Part shown: in pieces, positions 28,259-37,592 of the stretch
Position numbering within the stretch: the stretch's first letter is position 1
Layout of the letters: every line of letters begins with the position of its first letter
Assembly: GCF_900112415.1 (NCBI RefSeq)
Contig: NZ_FOLV01000002.1
Location: 186,001 to 250,000 of the forward strand
Length of the DNA stretch: 64,000 bases
Direction: 5' to 3'
From: Bacillus sp. 491mf
GTDB taxonomy: Bacteria > Bacillota > Bacilli > Bacillales > Bacillaceae_G
Position numbers and translations under genes: made by a program
Notes under the pieces: model-generated
What the model was told of the DNA's origin: nothing
What the model saw: the letters and a program-made list of their open reading frames with translations, nothing else
Database searches by the model: none

Positions 28259-28492
28259 ATGAAAACGACTGCAGAACAACGTTTTATGATGCCAACACAT
28301 GTAATGGAGCGAGTTGAAAATTTACGTAAAAAGAACGTGAAAGAGTATTCCTTCTTCCAGACAGTGAATCGTTTTTTTGGTTTAGAAACGAAGCAAGATG
28401 AAGTTTGGTTTTATGGTTTCTATACGTTGGCAGTAAGTGTGTTACTATTTATGGTATTTGTTTCGAATATGATGGATTTTCTGTTTTCGTGA
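28259..28492 (+). CDS. Small membrane protein, unknown
   Basis: A 77-aa protein with a soluble N terminus (about 50 residues, basic LRKKNVKEYSFFQ) and one C-terminal helix (FYTLAVSVLLFMVFVSNMM). ATG at 28259 follows AAAGGGGAG. An in-frame GTG at 28196 would add 21 residues without a ribosome site. Family not recognised. Confidence 0.65.
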   Translation: MKTTAEQRFMMPTHVMERVENLRKKNVKEYSFFQTVNRFFGLETKQDEVWFYGFYTLAVSVLLFMVFVSNMMDFLFS

Positions 28493-28510
28493 TAATGATT
28501 GTGATAGGGA

Positions 28511-28570
28511 CACATCATCTGAATACATATAAGATTAGGTAGGTTATTCTATTAGAGCGGAGATGATGTG
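28511..28570 (+). promoter_or_regulatory. Inverted repeat that could mask the amidase ribosome site
   Basis: CACATCATCT (28511-28520) is the exact complement of AGATGATGTG (28561-28570), with 40 nt between. The 3' arm covers the sequence right before the amidase ATG at 28572, including part of the ribosome site GGAGATG. A long transcript would fold and block translation; a transcript starting in the loop would not. Confidence 0.4.
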
Positions 28571-28571
28571 A

Positions 28572-29102
28572 ATGGCGAAGTTTCCTATACAGCGAAATTA
28601 CATTAAACATGGAAGCTCTCGGCCTGGTTTTCCACTTTCAAAAGTTCGTTTTATTGTCAGTCATGACACTGGGAATCCAGGTAGTAATGCGATTGGAAAC
28701 CGAGACTATTTTAATGAAGTGCAACCGAAAGCTTCAGCTCATACATTTATTGATGATACAACCATACTCGAAATTATTCCAATCAATGAGGTAGCTTATC
28801 ATGTTCGATATAACGTTCCAACAGATAATGATATATATGGTTACAATGCTAATAGCGCAGCGATTGGTGTTGAACTTTGCTACGGGGGAAATATAAATTT
28901 TTGGAATGCATATACACGTTTTACTTGGTATCATGCCTATTTGTGTCATAATTTTGGGTTAAATCCAAGGACAGATATTGTGTCACATAAAAAGCTTGAT
29001 CCTGCTCGTAAGATTGATCCGGAACGTGTATTAACAAATCAAGGCATACCTTTTAAACAGTTTTTAGCGGACGTCTATCGCATGTACGTATCGTATAGAT
29101 GA
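28572..29102 (+). CDS. N-acetylmuramoyl-L-alanine amidase (Amidase_2 family)
   Basis: Cleaves the bond between MurNAc and L-Ala in peptidoglycan. The 176-aa protein is a single zinc amidase domain: His ligands in VSHDTGN and in VSHKKLDPARKIDPE, with SAHTFID and the GVELCYGG stretch typical of XlyA/CwlA-type enzymes. There is no signal peptide and no wall-binding domain, so it may act after lysis or in the mother cell. ATG at 28572 follows GGAGATGATG. Confidence 0.88.
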   Translation: MAKFPIQRNYIKHGSSRPGFPLSKVRFIVSHDTGNPGSNAIGNRDYFNEVQPKASAHTFIDDTTILEIIPINEVAYHVRYNVPTDNDIYGYNANSAAIGVELCYGGNINFWNAYTRFTWYHAYLCHNFGLNPRTDIVSHKKLDPARKIDPERVLTNQGIPFKQFLADVYRMYVSYR

Positions 29103-29218
29103 CAAATATATGAAAAATGAATACAATATAGATAGGTGCCTACTGCTGAAAGTAGGTTTTTTCTTGTTTGCATTGTTTTTTGAATAGAGAGAGTAGAAGA
29201 CTAGGAGTTGAACCTTAC

Positions 29219-30205
29219 ATGCAAAAGGAAACAGTAATTATCATCGGAGGCGGACCGTGCGGATTAGCGGCAGCGATTGCGATGCAAAATGTTGGGATTA
29301 ATCCACTTGTGATTGAAAAAGGGAATATTGTTAATGCAATTTATAATTATCCAACACATCAAACGTTTTTTTCTTCTAGTGAAAAACTAGAAATTGGTGG
29401 AGTTGCTTTTATTACAGAAAACCGTAAGCCTGTTCGCAATCAAGCATTAGCGTATTACCGGGAAGTAGTAAAACGGAAACAAGTGCGTGTGAACGCGTTT
29501 GAACGCGTAGAAGAAGTGCGAAAAGAAGAAGATGCTTTCCTTGTTCAAACGTTAAAGAGTGACGGCAAGCAAGAGAAGTATAAGGCAAAATATGTTGTTA
29601 TCGCAACTGGATATTATGATAACCCAAATTATATGAATGTTCCTGGAGAAGAGTTAGAAAAAGTAATGCATTATTTCAAAGAAGGGCATCCTTATTTTAA
29701 TCGTGACGTTATCGTCATTGGAGGAAAGAATTCAAGCGTAGACGCGGCGTTAGAACTTGTAAAGTGCGGAGCACGTGTGACAGTTTTATATCGTGGTCAC
29801 GTATATTCTCCAAGTATTAAACCGTGGATTTTACCAGAATTCGAAGCGTTAGTACGGCAAGGAACGATAAAAATGGAATTCGGTGCGCATGTAAAAGAAA
29901 TTACAGAACATACAGTTACATATACAGTAGGAACCGAAGAATGTACGGTTTCAAATGATTTTGTCTTTGCTATGACAGGTTATCATCCGGACCATAGTTT
30001 CTTAACAAAAATGGGTGTGGAAATTGACTCTGAAACAGGAAGACCGCTGTATAACGAAGAAACGATGGAAACGAATGTGGAAGGAATTTATATTGCAGGT
30101 GTAATTGCCGCTGGTAATAACGCAAATGAAATTTTTATAGAAAATGGCCGGTTTCATGGGGTTGCAATTGCGCAACTCATTGCAAATCGAGAACAGAAAA
30201 GTTGA
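29219..30205 (+). CDS. ypdA: YpdA, bacillithiol disulfide reductase
   Basis: An FAD- and NADPH-dependent reductase that regenerates bacillithiol from its disulfide. The 328-aa protein has the FAD motif IIIGGGPCGLAAAIA at the N terminus and a second nucleotide motif (VIGGKNSSVDAALEL). The Cys in the first glycine motif is a known YpdA feature. ATG at 29219 follows TAGGAG; the longer frame starts with a non-conserved extension. Located after gudB as in B. subtilis. Confidence 0.92.
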   Translation: MQKETVIIIGGGPCGLAAAIAMQNVGINPLVIEKGNIVNAIYNYPTHQTFFSSSEKLEIGGVAFITENRKPVRNQALAYYREVVKRKQVRVNAFERVEEVRKEEDAFLVQTLKSDGKQEKYKAKYVVIATGYYDNPNYMNVPGEELEKVMHYFKEGHPYFNRDVIVIGGKNSSVDAALELVKCGARVTVLYRGHVYSPSIKPWILPEFEALVRQGTIKMEFGAHVKEITEHTVTYTVGTEECTVSNDFVFAMTGYHPDHSFLTKMGVEIDSETGRPLYNEETMETNVEGIYIAGVIAAGNNANEIFIENGRFHGVAIAQLIANREQKS

Positions 30206-30225
30206 TAATGGAACGGTAAGAAGTG

Positions 30226-30278
30226 AAAAACACCTTCGTCTAATTCTTTAACTTACGAATTAGACGAAGGTGTTTTTG
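30226..30278. terminator. Bidirectional terminator between ypdA and ansA
   Basis: A perfect 21-bp stem (30226-30246 with 30257-30277) around a 10-nt loop. A and T runs on both sides serve both converging genes. Confidence 0.93.
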
Positions 30279-30291
30279 TTACAATTAAATT

Positions 30292-31263
30292 TTAATGTTT
30301 AAACATGGCTTGAATTTCTGTTTGTTCTTTTGTTACTTCTTGTGCAACGAGTAGCTTAATACGAGCCTTTTGAGCATTTAGACCGTATGTGAAGATAACG
30401 CCCATATTTTTCAATTGTTTGCCGCCGCCCTCGTAAGAATATACATCTTGGACAATCCCGTTAAAACAGCGAGAAACAAGAACAACCGGAATATCTTTAT
30501 CTATCAAACGTTGCAGAGCAGCAAGTGTACGTGGTGGTAAATTTCCTTGTCCAAGTGCTTCGATAATGATTCCGTCAACTGGCAATTGCTCGATTGCAGC
30601 CAATAATGTCTCATCCATACCAGCATATGCTTTTAAGATGACAACATTTTTTGTAATTTGTGTAACAGCATATTTTTCATAATGCACTAATGCGTGATGG
30701 AAGACAACACCGCGCTTTGTTACCATTCCAATTGGTCCATACTGTGGACTTTGGAATGTCGCTACATTACTTGTATGTGTTTTTGTCACATTCGTTGCAC
30801 AGTGAATTTCATCATTTAATACGACAAGAACGCCTTTTCCTTTTGCCTCTTCACTACTCGCAACTTTTACTGCTGACAAAAAGTTATATAAACCATCTGC
30901 TCCTAGCTCATTACTTGAGCGCATTGCTCCTGTAACGACAATTGGAACATCGGCTTGTACAGTTAAATCTAGAAAATAAGCTGTTTCTTCTAGTGTGTCT
31001 GTTCCATGTGTAATAACAACACCTTGTATGTTATCGTTTTTAACCTTCTCGTCAATCATGACTTGCAATTGCAGCATTTCATTTGGTGTCATGTGAGGAG
31101 ATGGAAGATGAAAGACATCTTCAACAATTAAATCGATATCTTCTTCTAAATTTGGAATGAATTTTAAAAGTGGATTTTGTGCGCCTGGTTGAACAACTCC
31201 AGTTTCTTTATCTTCCTCCATCGCAATTGTCCCACCTGTGTGTAAAACAAGAATTTTTTTCAA
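30292..31263 (-). CDS. ansA: Cytoplasmic (type I) L-asparaginase
   Basis: Hydrolyses asparagine to aspartate and ammonia. The 323-aa protein has the two catalytic threonine regions (LHTGGTIAM and ITHGTDTLEETAYFL). It has no signal peptide, so it is the cytosolic type. I choose TTG at 31263, 8 nt after GGAGAGGGG; the longer frame to 31311 begins upstream of that site. It is monocistronic on the minus strand. Confidence 0.92.
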   Translation of the reverse strand: MKKILVLHTGGTIAMEEDKETGVVQPGAQNPLLKFIPNLEEDIDLIVEDVFHLPSPHMTPNEMLQLQVMIDEKVKNDNIQGVVITHGTDTLEETAYFLDLTVQADVPIVVTGAMRSSNELGADGLYNFLSAVKVASSEEAKGKGVLVVLNDEIHCATNVTKTHTSNVATFQSPQYGPIGMVTKRGVVFHHALVHYEKYAVTQITKNVVILKAYAGMDETLLAAIEQLPVDGIIIEALGQGNLPPRTLAALQRLIDKDIPVVLVSRCFNGIVQDVYSYEGGGKQLKNMGVIFTYGLNAQKARIKLLVAQEVTKEQTEIQAMFKH

Positions 31264-31372
31264 TGCCTTTACCCCTCTCCAATCAATGCAAATACATAAA
31301 AACCATAACACGATTTGATCGGATTCGACAATGGGAAAAGTATAAAATTTCTAAGTGATAATCACAATGAAA

Positions 31373-31432
31373 ATAAAGTGAAACTTTAATCAGTGGGGCT
31401 TCATCCTGCCCGCAAGGGTTATCCGCAATAAA
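31373..31432 (+). repeat. Short bcr1-like element (family A), internally deleted
   Basis: A 60-bp unit bounded by ATAAA at both ends: left ATAAAGTGAAACTTTAATCAG, right GTTATCCGCAATAAA. Only the two ends of the 155-bp element remain. Confidence 0.7.
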
Positions 31433-31496
31433 ACTTTAAGGCGAGAGTTTTACAGCTTGTTAGAACGGAATCATAAGAGAAAGGTGATGTCGTTTT

Positions 31497-31670
31497 TTGA
31501 AAACAATGGAGAAAATTTTAATTTGGCTACTTATTGGACAATGTGTTTGTTTATGTATTGTTCAATTGTTGTTAACACAAGAACATATAGCGAAAAATAT
31601 ATCAAAAGTTGTCTATTATGAAGGAGTTACAAAAGGGGTTATAACAAATATTTTAGAGGTAAATCAGTAG
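31497..31670 (+). CDS. ypfB: YpfB, small membrane protein
   Basis: A 57-aa protein with one N-terminal membrane helix (ILIWLLIGQCVCLCIVQLLL) and a short exposed tail. TTG at 31497 follows AAAGGTGATG at good spacing; ATG at 31506 is the alternative. It matches the small ypfB gene that lies directly before cmk in B. subtilis in place, size and topology. Function unknown. Confidence 0.75.
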   Translation: MKTMEKILIWLLIGQCVCLCIVQLLLTQEHIAKNISKVVYYEGVTKGVITNILEVNQ

Positions 31671-31823
31671 TTTTTATCATTTGCTTCTAAGAAAGAGTGT
31701 GCTACAATGGTTTAGGACTTGAAACGGGGTAAAGTGAAACGGTTATTTGAAGAAAAAGATGATCGTTAATGGAACCAATCGGATTTTTACTTCCTGTTAA
31801 TGTGAAATGAAACAATGATGAGA

Positions 31824-31845
31824 GAAGCAGGGAATACCTGCTTTT
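31824..31845 (+). terminator. Weak terminator or attenuator before cmk
   Basis: GAAGCAGG, loop GAATA, CCTGCTTT then TTCC. It is about 40 nt before cmk, so it may end ypfB transcripts or attenuate cmk. Confidence 0.45.
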
Positions 31846-31881
31846 CCTTCTGTTCTTATAAGTGAAAAATGGGGTGTTACA

Positions 31882-32559
31882 ATGGAGAAACGAATTTCAA
31901 TTGCAATTGATGGCCCGGCAGCTGCAGGGAAAAGTACGGTTGCTAAAATTATTGCTAAAAAATTGTCTTATGTTTATATTGATACGGGTGCGATGTATCG
32001 TACTGTAACATATGCGGCATTAGAGCAAGGTATTGATATTGAAAGTGAAGAAAAATTAATGGGAATCGTTAAGGGTATAGACATTTCGTTTCAGCATGGA
32101 GACAATGCACAACTTGTCTTTTTGAACGGAAAAGATGTATCAGAAGTGATTCGCACACCAGAAGTAACAAATCGCGTATCGATTGTGGCAAGACATCGCC
32201 TCGTGCGAGAAGAAATGGTCCGTCGTCAGCAGGCTTTATCGGAAAAAGGCGGCGTTGTTATGGATGGTCGTGATATTGGGACGCATGTATTACCGAATGC
32301 GGAAGTGAAGATCTTTATGTTAGCTTCTGTTGAAGAGCGAGCAGAAAGAAGACATTTAGAAAACGCACAAAAAGGATTCCCTTCTAATTTAGAGCAACTA
32401 AAAGAAGAAATTGCGCTTCGTGATAAATTAGATTCTGAACGTGAAGTGTCTCCATTAAAGAAAGCTGAGGATGCAATTGAGTTAGATACAACGTCTTTAG
32501 CTATTGAAGAAGTAGTCCAAAAGATTATGGATATTGTATCAGCAACGTTCGTAAAATAA
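31882..32559 (+). CDS. cmk: Cytidylate kinase
   Basis: Phosphorylates CMP and dCMP to the diphosphates. The 225-aa protein has the P-loop GPAAAGKST near the N terminus, the YIDTGAMYR motif for the nucleotide site, and [14 protein letters not shown] follows GGGGTG. It is followed by a terminator and then ypfD, the order of B. subtilis. Confidence 0.95.
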   Translation: MEKRISIAIDGPAAAGKSTVAKIIAKKLSYVYIDTGAMYRTVTYAALEQGIDIESEEKLMGIVKGIDISFQHGDNAQLVFLNGKDVSEVIRTPEVTNRVSIVARHRLVREEMVRRQQALSEKGGVVMDGRDIGTHVLPNAEVKIFMLASVEERAERRHLENAQKGFPSNLEQLKEEIALRDKLDSEREVSPLKKAEDAIELDTTSLAIEEVVQKIMDIVSATFVK

Positions 32560-32592
32560 AGGAAGGGGTTAAACTCTCTTCCTTTATTTTTG
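32555..32592 (+). terminator. Terminator after cmk
   Basis: AATAAAGGAAG (32555-32565) with CTTCCTTTATT (32578-32588), then TTTTG. The 5' arm overlaps the cmk stop. Confidence 0.8.
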
Positions 32593-32761
32593 TTTCTGTC
32601 TAGTAATAAGGAGACAATTTCCTTGACAAATTCATCGATTTGTTAGAAGTTAGTAAAAGAGGGTATTTTCTAAATATTTTACATACATGCAAATGGAAGC
32701 CATTGTTTCCATTTCGTATATACATAAAGATGCTTTGCCATTTCAGTAGGGAGGTATTTCC

Positions 32762-33910
32762 ATGGTAGAAAAAATGAATGAAGAAGTTGTAAACACAAAG
32801 GCATTACAAGTAGGTGATATTGTTACAGGTACAGTAACAAAGGTTGAAGATAAGCAAGTATTTGTAAATGTTGGGTACAAAACTGATGGTGTTATTCCAA
32901 TTAGTGAATTGGCGAATGTTCATATTGAAAAAGCAAGCGATGTTGTAGAAGTAGAACAAACTCTTGAATTGAAAGTAATTAAATTAGAAGATGATGATTT
33001 AGTGTTGTCTAAACGTGCAGTAGATGCAGAAAAAGCATGGGAAGTATTGCAAGGACAATTTACATCGGGTGAAGTCTTTGATGTAACAATTAAAGATATC
33101 GTTAACGGAGGCCTAGTTGTTGACCTTGGTGTTCGTGGCTTTATTCCAGCTTCACTTGTAGAGATGCATTATGTAGAAGATTTTACTGATTATAAAGGAA
33201 AAACATTGGCAGTAAAAATTGTAGAATTAGATCGCGAGAAAAATCGTGTGATTCTTTCTCATAAGGCAGTTGTAGAGAAAGAGCTAGACATGAAGAAAAA
33301 AGAAGCGGTTTCTTCGTTACAAGCAGGCGATGTTGTAGAGGGAAAGGTTCAACGTTTAACTGACTTCGGGGCATTTGTAAATGTTGGCGGTGTAGACGGC
33401 TTAGTTCATATTTCTCAAATTTCTCATGATCGTGTAGAACAACCATCTGATGTATTAACAGAGGGGCAAACTGTAAAAGTAAAAGTGCTATCTGTTGATG
33501 CTGATACGCAGCGTATTTCTTTATCTATGAAAGCGGTACAACCAGGTCCATGGTCGAATGTTTCAAACCAAGTAAAAGTAGGTGATCTACTAGATGGGAA
33601 AGTAAAACGTCTTGTTACTTTCGGAGCATTCGTTGAGATTTTTCCTGGCGTAGAAGGACTTGTTCACGTTTCACAAATCGCAAACCGTCATGTAAAAAAT
33701 CCGAATGAGGTATTAAGCATTGGACAAGATGTGAAAGTGAAAGTATTAGAAATTCATTCAGAAGAAAAACGTATTTCTTTAAGTATAAAAGAAGCGCTTG
33801 AGGAAAATAATGTAACAGAAGATTATAGTAAATATGAACCAACTTCTGATTCTGCAACATTCCAATTAGGTGATATTATTGGAGAGAAGCTAAAAAATTT
33901 AAAGAAATAA
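32762..33910 (+). CDS. rpsA: S1-domain RNA-binding protein (YpfD, annotated as 30S protein S1)
   Basis: A 382-aa protein with four S1 repeats, seen as recurring [33 protein letters not shown] and [11 protein letters not shown] starts; the last two are the best conserved ([20 protein letters not shown]). Firmicute members are shorter than E. coli S1 and not firmly shown to be ribosomal, so the name is by homology. ATG at 32762 follows AGGGAGG. It precedes fni by 12 nt. Confidence 0.92.
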   Translation: MVEKMNEEVVNTKALQVGDIVTGTVTKVEDKQVFVNVGYKTDGVIPISELANVHIEKASDVVEVEQTLELKVIKLEDDDLVLSKRAVDAEKAWEVLQGQFTSGEVFDVTIKDIVNGGLVVDLGVRGFIPASLVEMHYVEDFTDYKGKTLAVKIVELDREKNRVILSHKAVVEKELDMKKKEAVSSLQAGDVVEGKVQRLTDFGAFVNVGGVDGLVHISQISHDRVEQPSDVLTEGQTVKVKVLSVDADTQRISLSMKAVQPGPWSNVSNQVKVGDLLDGKVKRLVTFGAFVEIFPGVEGLVHVSQIANRHVKNPNEVLSIGQDVKVKVLEIHSEEKRISLSIKEALEENNVTEDYSKYEPTSDSATFQLGDIIGEKLKNLKK

Positions 33911-33913
33911 TGA

Positions 33914-34972
<1,059 letters not shown>

Positions 34973-34999
34973 ATAAAATGCATCTTAGGAGACCTTTTG

Positions 35000-35280
35000 A
35001 TAAAGTGAAACTTTAATCAGTGGGGGGTTTTCTTCATCCCCCACTGATTATCAGCCCTCACCAATCGGGTTTTTACGGGTAGTTTATCTCCCACCTAACT
35101 TCTTAAGAAAAGCGGAAGCGGCTCGTTCAGAATCGCAGGACGCCCACGCCCCTGACAGAGAGGCGCTTTTTGCCTCGTCCGAGGGGGCGAAACGGCCGGA
35201 GATTCTAGCCGCTAGAGCTGGACAATGCTTTCGCTGAATTTTGAGGTGGGAGTATTACTGCCCACGAATAGCGGGATAAA
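35000..35280 (+). repeat. bcr1-like element (family A) with a nested 121-bp family D insert
   Basis: Left border ATAAAGTGAAACTTTAATCAG (35000), right border CGAATAGCGGGATAAA ending 35280. Compared with the uninterrupted copy at 27492-27648, it carries 121 extra bases (35105-35225) between AACTTCTT and TGCTTTCGCTG. The insert begins AAGAAAAGCGGAAGCGG and ends TAGAGCTGGACAA. It is GC-rich and has an inverted repeat near GAGGCGCTTTTTGCCTC. Confidence 0.85.
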
Positions 35281-35423
35281 GTTCATGCAAAGTCCTAAAC
35301 GATGCATTTTTTATTCAAAGATCCATGTATTTAATCGCGTTGAAGCAATAAAGAAAGCCGTTGAAAAAGGGTTTATACAGTATGTATTTATATGTGTGAA
35401 TATAACGAACACTAATCCCTTCT

Positions 35424-35500
35424 TTTTGGGCGGACGAGAGTATCTAGCCATGCATAGCAGCAATTTACATATTGAAAAATCAAAATGAATTTATATATAA
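35424..35500 (-). repeat. Repeat family C fragment, minus orientation
   Basis: On the minus strand TATATAAATTCATTTTG, then TTGCTGCTATGCATGGCTAG, ACTCTCGTCCGCCC. The middle GGCAGG block is deleted. Confidence 0.65.
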
Positions 35501-35540
35501 ACAAAGGAACAGCCAACAATATGTTGGCTGTTCCTTTGTT
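35501..35540. terminator. Terminator of ypzI (minus strand), perfect 18-bp stem
   Basis: ACAAAGGAACAGCCAACA (35501-35518), 3-nt loop, and its exact complement at 35522-35539. Confidence 0.85.
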
Positions 35541-35675
35541 TTAATGTTGATTTTGTTTTCGTGCTTGCTCCGGTGTGTCGAGTCCTGTAGCACCTGGATA
35601 TTGTAATGATTGGCTGCGGTCAGATTCTACGCGTCGTGATTGTTTCAATTTCTTTTCTTGACGATCTTTACCCAT
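35541..35675 (-). CDS. ypzI: YpzI family small protein
   Basis: A 44-aa, highly charged protein (MGKDRQEKKLKQSRRVESD at the N terminus, then Q/P/G-rich to TPEQARKQNQH). It starts with ATG at 35675 after GGAGGTGG and ends at a TAA next to a strong terminator. It matches the YpzI family in size, sequence style and location near fni and yphA. Too short to infer a function; probably disordered. Confidence 0.8.
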   Translation of the reverse strand: MGKDRQEKKLKQSRRVESDRSQSLQYPGATGLDTPEQARKQNQH

Positions 35676-35791
35676 GGTGTTCCCACCTCCTTAGTACAAA
35701 GTGTTGCTGTTATTTTTTAAAATATGCAGCGATAGACGATGATTATTTTTCATAAACAATTCCCATAATGGAAATAATAGGAGGTGTTCAA

Positions 35792-36391
35792 TTGGAAGGT
35801 GGATATTTTTATTTTTTAGCGTGGATGGGTTGGATTGTTACGACGTTTTTTTTGAAAAAAGATACGGTTAGACTTAAGGTTAGTGCGGTCATTTTATTAT
35901 TTATTATTTGTTCGCAAACAGTGATTTCATTTGCTTTTATTACAATATCGGTAAATGCTCTATTGTTAGCGGGAATTTCATTTATTGGAATTGCGGTATA
36001 TTCATTATGGAAAAAGGTCTACACTTTATTATGTGCACTTATAATCGCGATGCTATATGCAAGTTTTTCTTTAATCGAACTCTATGACCCGATTTGGATT
36101 GTTGTAGATCGTACATGGATGTTAAGTAGTATTCTCGTTTATACATCTGTTTTATTGCATAGGGACCGTCTATTACGTATATGGGGATTATATGCAGGGG
36201 CGTTGCAAGGTGAGTTGTTTATAGCATTTATTTTAAAGACATTCAATTTTCCGTATCAATTAGGGAGTTTACAATTTTTTAATATGATTGCTGTGTCCAC
36301 GATGTTCTGTAGTCTTTTATACGGAATTGGAAAAATAATGACATATACAGAACAATTTAAGCAAAAGCAAGTAAAGGAGGGACAAGGTTAA
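35792..36391 (+). CDS. yphA: YphA, polytopic membrane protein
   Basis: A 199-aa protein with about six hydrophobic helices and no enzyme motif. TTG at 35792 lies 5 nt after AGGAGGTG and is preferred over ATG at 35768, which would place the ribosome site inside the gene. Position before the YIEGIA gene matches yphA of B. subtilis. It ends 3 nt before the next gene. Confidence 0.87.
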   Translation: MEGGYFYFLAWMGWIVTTFFLKKDTVRLKVSAVILLFIICSQTVISFAFITISVNALLLAGISFIGIAVYSLWKKVYTLLCALIIAMLYASFSLIELYDPIWIVVDRTWMLSSILVYTSVLLHRDRLLRIWGLYAGALQGELFIAFILKTFNFPYQLGSLQFFNMIAVSTMFCSLLYGIGKIMTYTEQFKQKQVKEGQG

Positions 36392-36394
36392 TTT

Positions 36395-37288
36395 ATGAAC
36401 TCGTATACATCAGCTATGTTGCTTGGAGTAACCGTTGGAACTGTCACGCGAATTTTAATGCTTCAAACGGATACAAGGCAGTATCCAACTCGTTTACATG
36501 GCAAGATTATTCATATTGCCATGGGAATTATTGCGGCTGCTCTTGGGGCGGTTGCCATTCCAGCTATATTGAAAAAGGATTTCTCTGCGATTACATTTTT
36601 GACATTGGCAGCATCGCAGTTTCGTGATGTGCGGAATATGGAGCGGAATACATTGCAGCAATTAGACGGATACGAACTTGTACCTAGGGGCAATACATAT
36701 ATTGAGGGAATTGCCATTGTGTTTGAGAGCCGTAATTATTTAGCGATGTTAACTTCTTTTATAGCTACTTTTGCTTATTTAGGATTTAAATCGTGGTATG
36801 CCGGTATTTTAGCTGGAATCATAGCTTTCTTTTTCGCGAAAAAGTTGATGTCTGGTAAACGGTTGCGCGACCTTGTTGAAGTTGAGCATGTTCCATTGCA
36901 TTTTGAAGGAGCAGGTCTTTATGTTGATAATATTTATATTATGAATATCGGTTTACCAGCAAGGCAAAAGGAAATTATGAAATATGGTATGGGTTTTATT
37001 TTAAAACCAAAATCTATTGACGCTCGGGTAACATTAGCAAACCTTGGGCAAAGACAAGCGATTTTGCATGATATATCTGTTGCGCTTGGTGTATATCGAG
37101 ATTCTGGAACACCTGCACTTGTACCGCTTGCAAAACGTGATTTGAATGATGGAAGAATAGGCATATTTGTTTTGCCGCAAGATCAAGATGTAAATAAAGC
37201 GATTCAGGTCATTGGAAATGTTCCAACGCTAGAAAGTGCTATTCATATGTCTTCTGAGGCCCCAAACGGAAGGGGAGAAAAAGGATGA
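36395..37288 (+). CDS. yphB: YIEGIA-family membrane protein (YphB, sporulation linked)
   Basis: A 297-aa protein containing the family signature TYIEGIAIVFESRNYLAM (near residue 108). It has N-terminal helices, a middle pair of membrane segments (YLAMLTSFIATFAYLGF, WYAGILAGIIAFFFAKKLM), and a C-terminal soluble domain. The B. subtilis counterpart is linked to spore envelope assembly. ATG at 36395 follows AAGGAGGG at rather long spacing. It overlaps the next gene by 4 nt. Confidence 0.88.
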   Translation: MNSYTSAMLLGVTVGTVTRILMLQTDTRQYPTRLHGKIIHIAMGIIAAALGAVAIPAILKKDFSAITFLTLAASQFRDVRNMERNTLQQLDGYELVPRGNTYIEGIAIVFESRNYLAMLTSFIATFAYLGFKSWYAGILAGIIAFFFAKKLMSGKRLRDLVEVEHVPLHFEGAGLYVDNIYIMNIGLPARQKEIMKYGMGFILKPKSIDARVTLANLGQRQAILHDISVALGVYRDSGTPALVPLAKRDLNDGRIGIFVLPQDQDVNKAIQVIGNVPTLESAIHMSSEAPNGRGEKG

Positions 37289-37473
37289 TATTAGAAAAAT
37301 GTATTCTTGCTGTTATTACAACAATTCCGGAAAAGTTCGCTGGCGGGGCACCGTTATTTGTATGTGAGACAGTAGAGGAAGCGGAGTTTGTTGCTAGTAA
37401 TTTAGAAGCGATTTTAGATGGAATTGCCCACCGCTTGCAAGAGAATTTATATATTATTGTGAAACATTCTTGA
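37285..37473 (+). CDS. ypzH: Capping subunit for the YIEGIA protein (YpzH-like)
   Basis: A 62-aa protein with beta-alpha pattern (ILAVITTIPEKF, GGAPLFVCETVEEAEFVASNLEAILDG) like a small regulatory fold. ATG overlaps the stop of the preceding gene (ATGA), so the two are made together. This pair corresponds to the YIEGIA protein and its capping complex subunit, annotated in Bacillus; the actual assembly is not characterised here. Confidence 0.82.
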   Translation: MILEKCILAVITTIPEKFAGGAPLFVCETVEEAEFVASNLEAILDGIAHRLQENLYIIVKHS

Positions 37474-37528
37474 AATGTGTTATAATATGAGATGTTTTGA
37501 TATGAGAGAAATATTCTGGAATGCAAAT

Positions 37529-37555
37529 CCCTTCTTGCACAAAGAAGGGTTTTTT
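37529..37555 (+). terminator. Terminator after ypzH
   Basis: CCCTTCTT, loop GCACA, AAGAAGGG, then TTTTTT. Confidence 0.88.
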
Positions 37556-37592
37556 ACATAATAACAGAAGCAAATAGAAAGGATGAAAGTAT

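Noticed and set aside
35225-35488. 87-codon + strand open frame after fni
   Set aside because: It begins in the D/A repeat and runs through a C fragment; no ribosome site, composition unlike neighbours. Best explained by repeat sequence.
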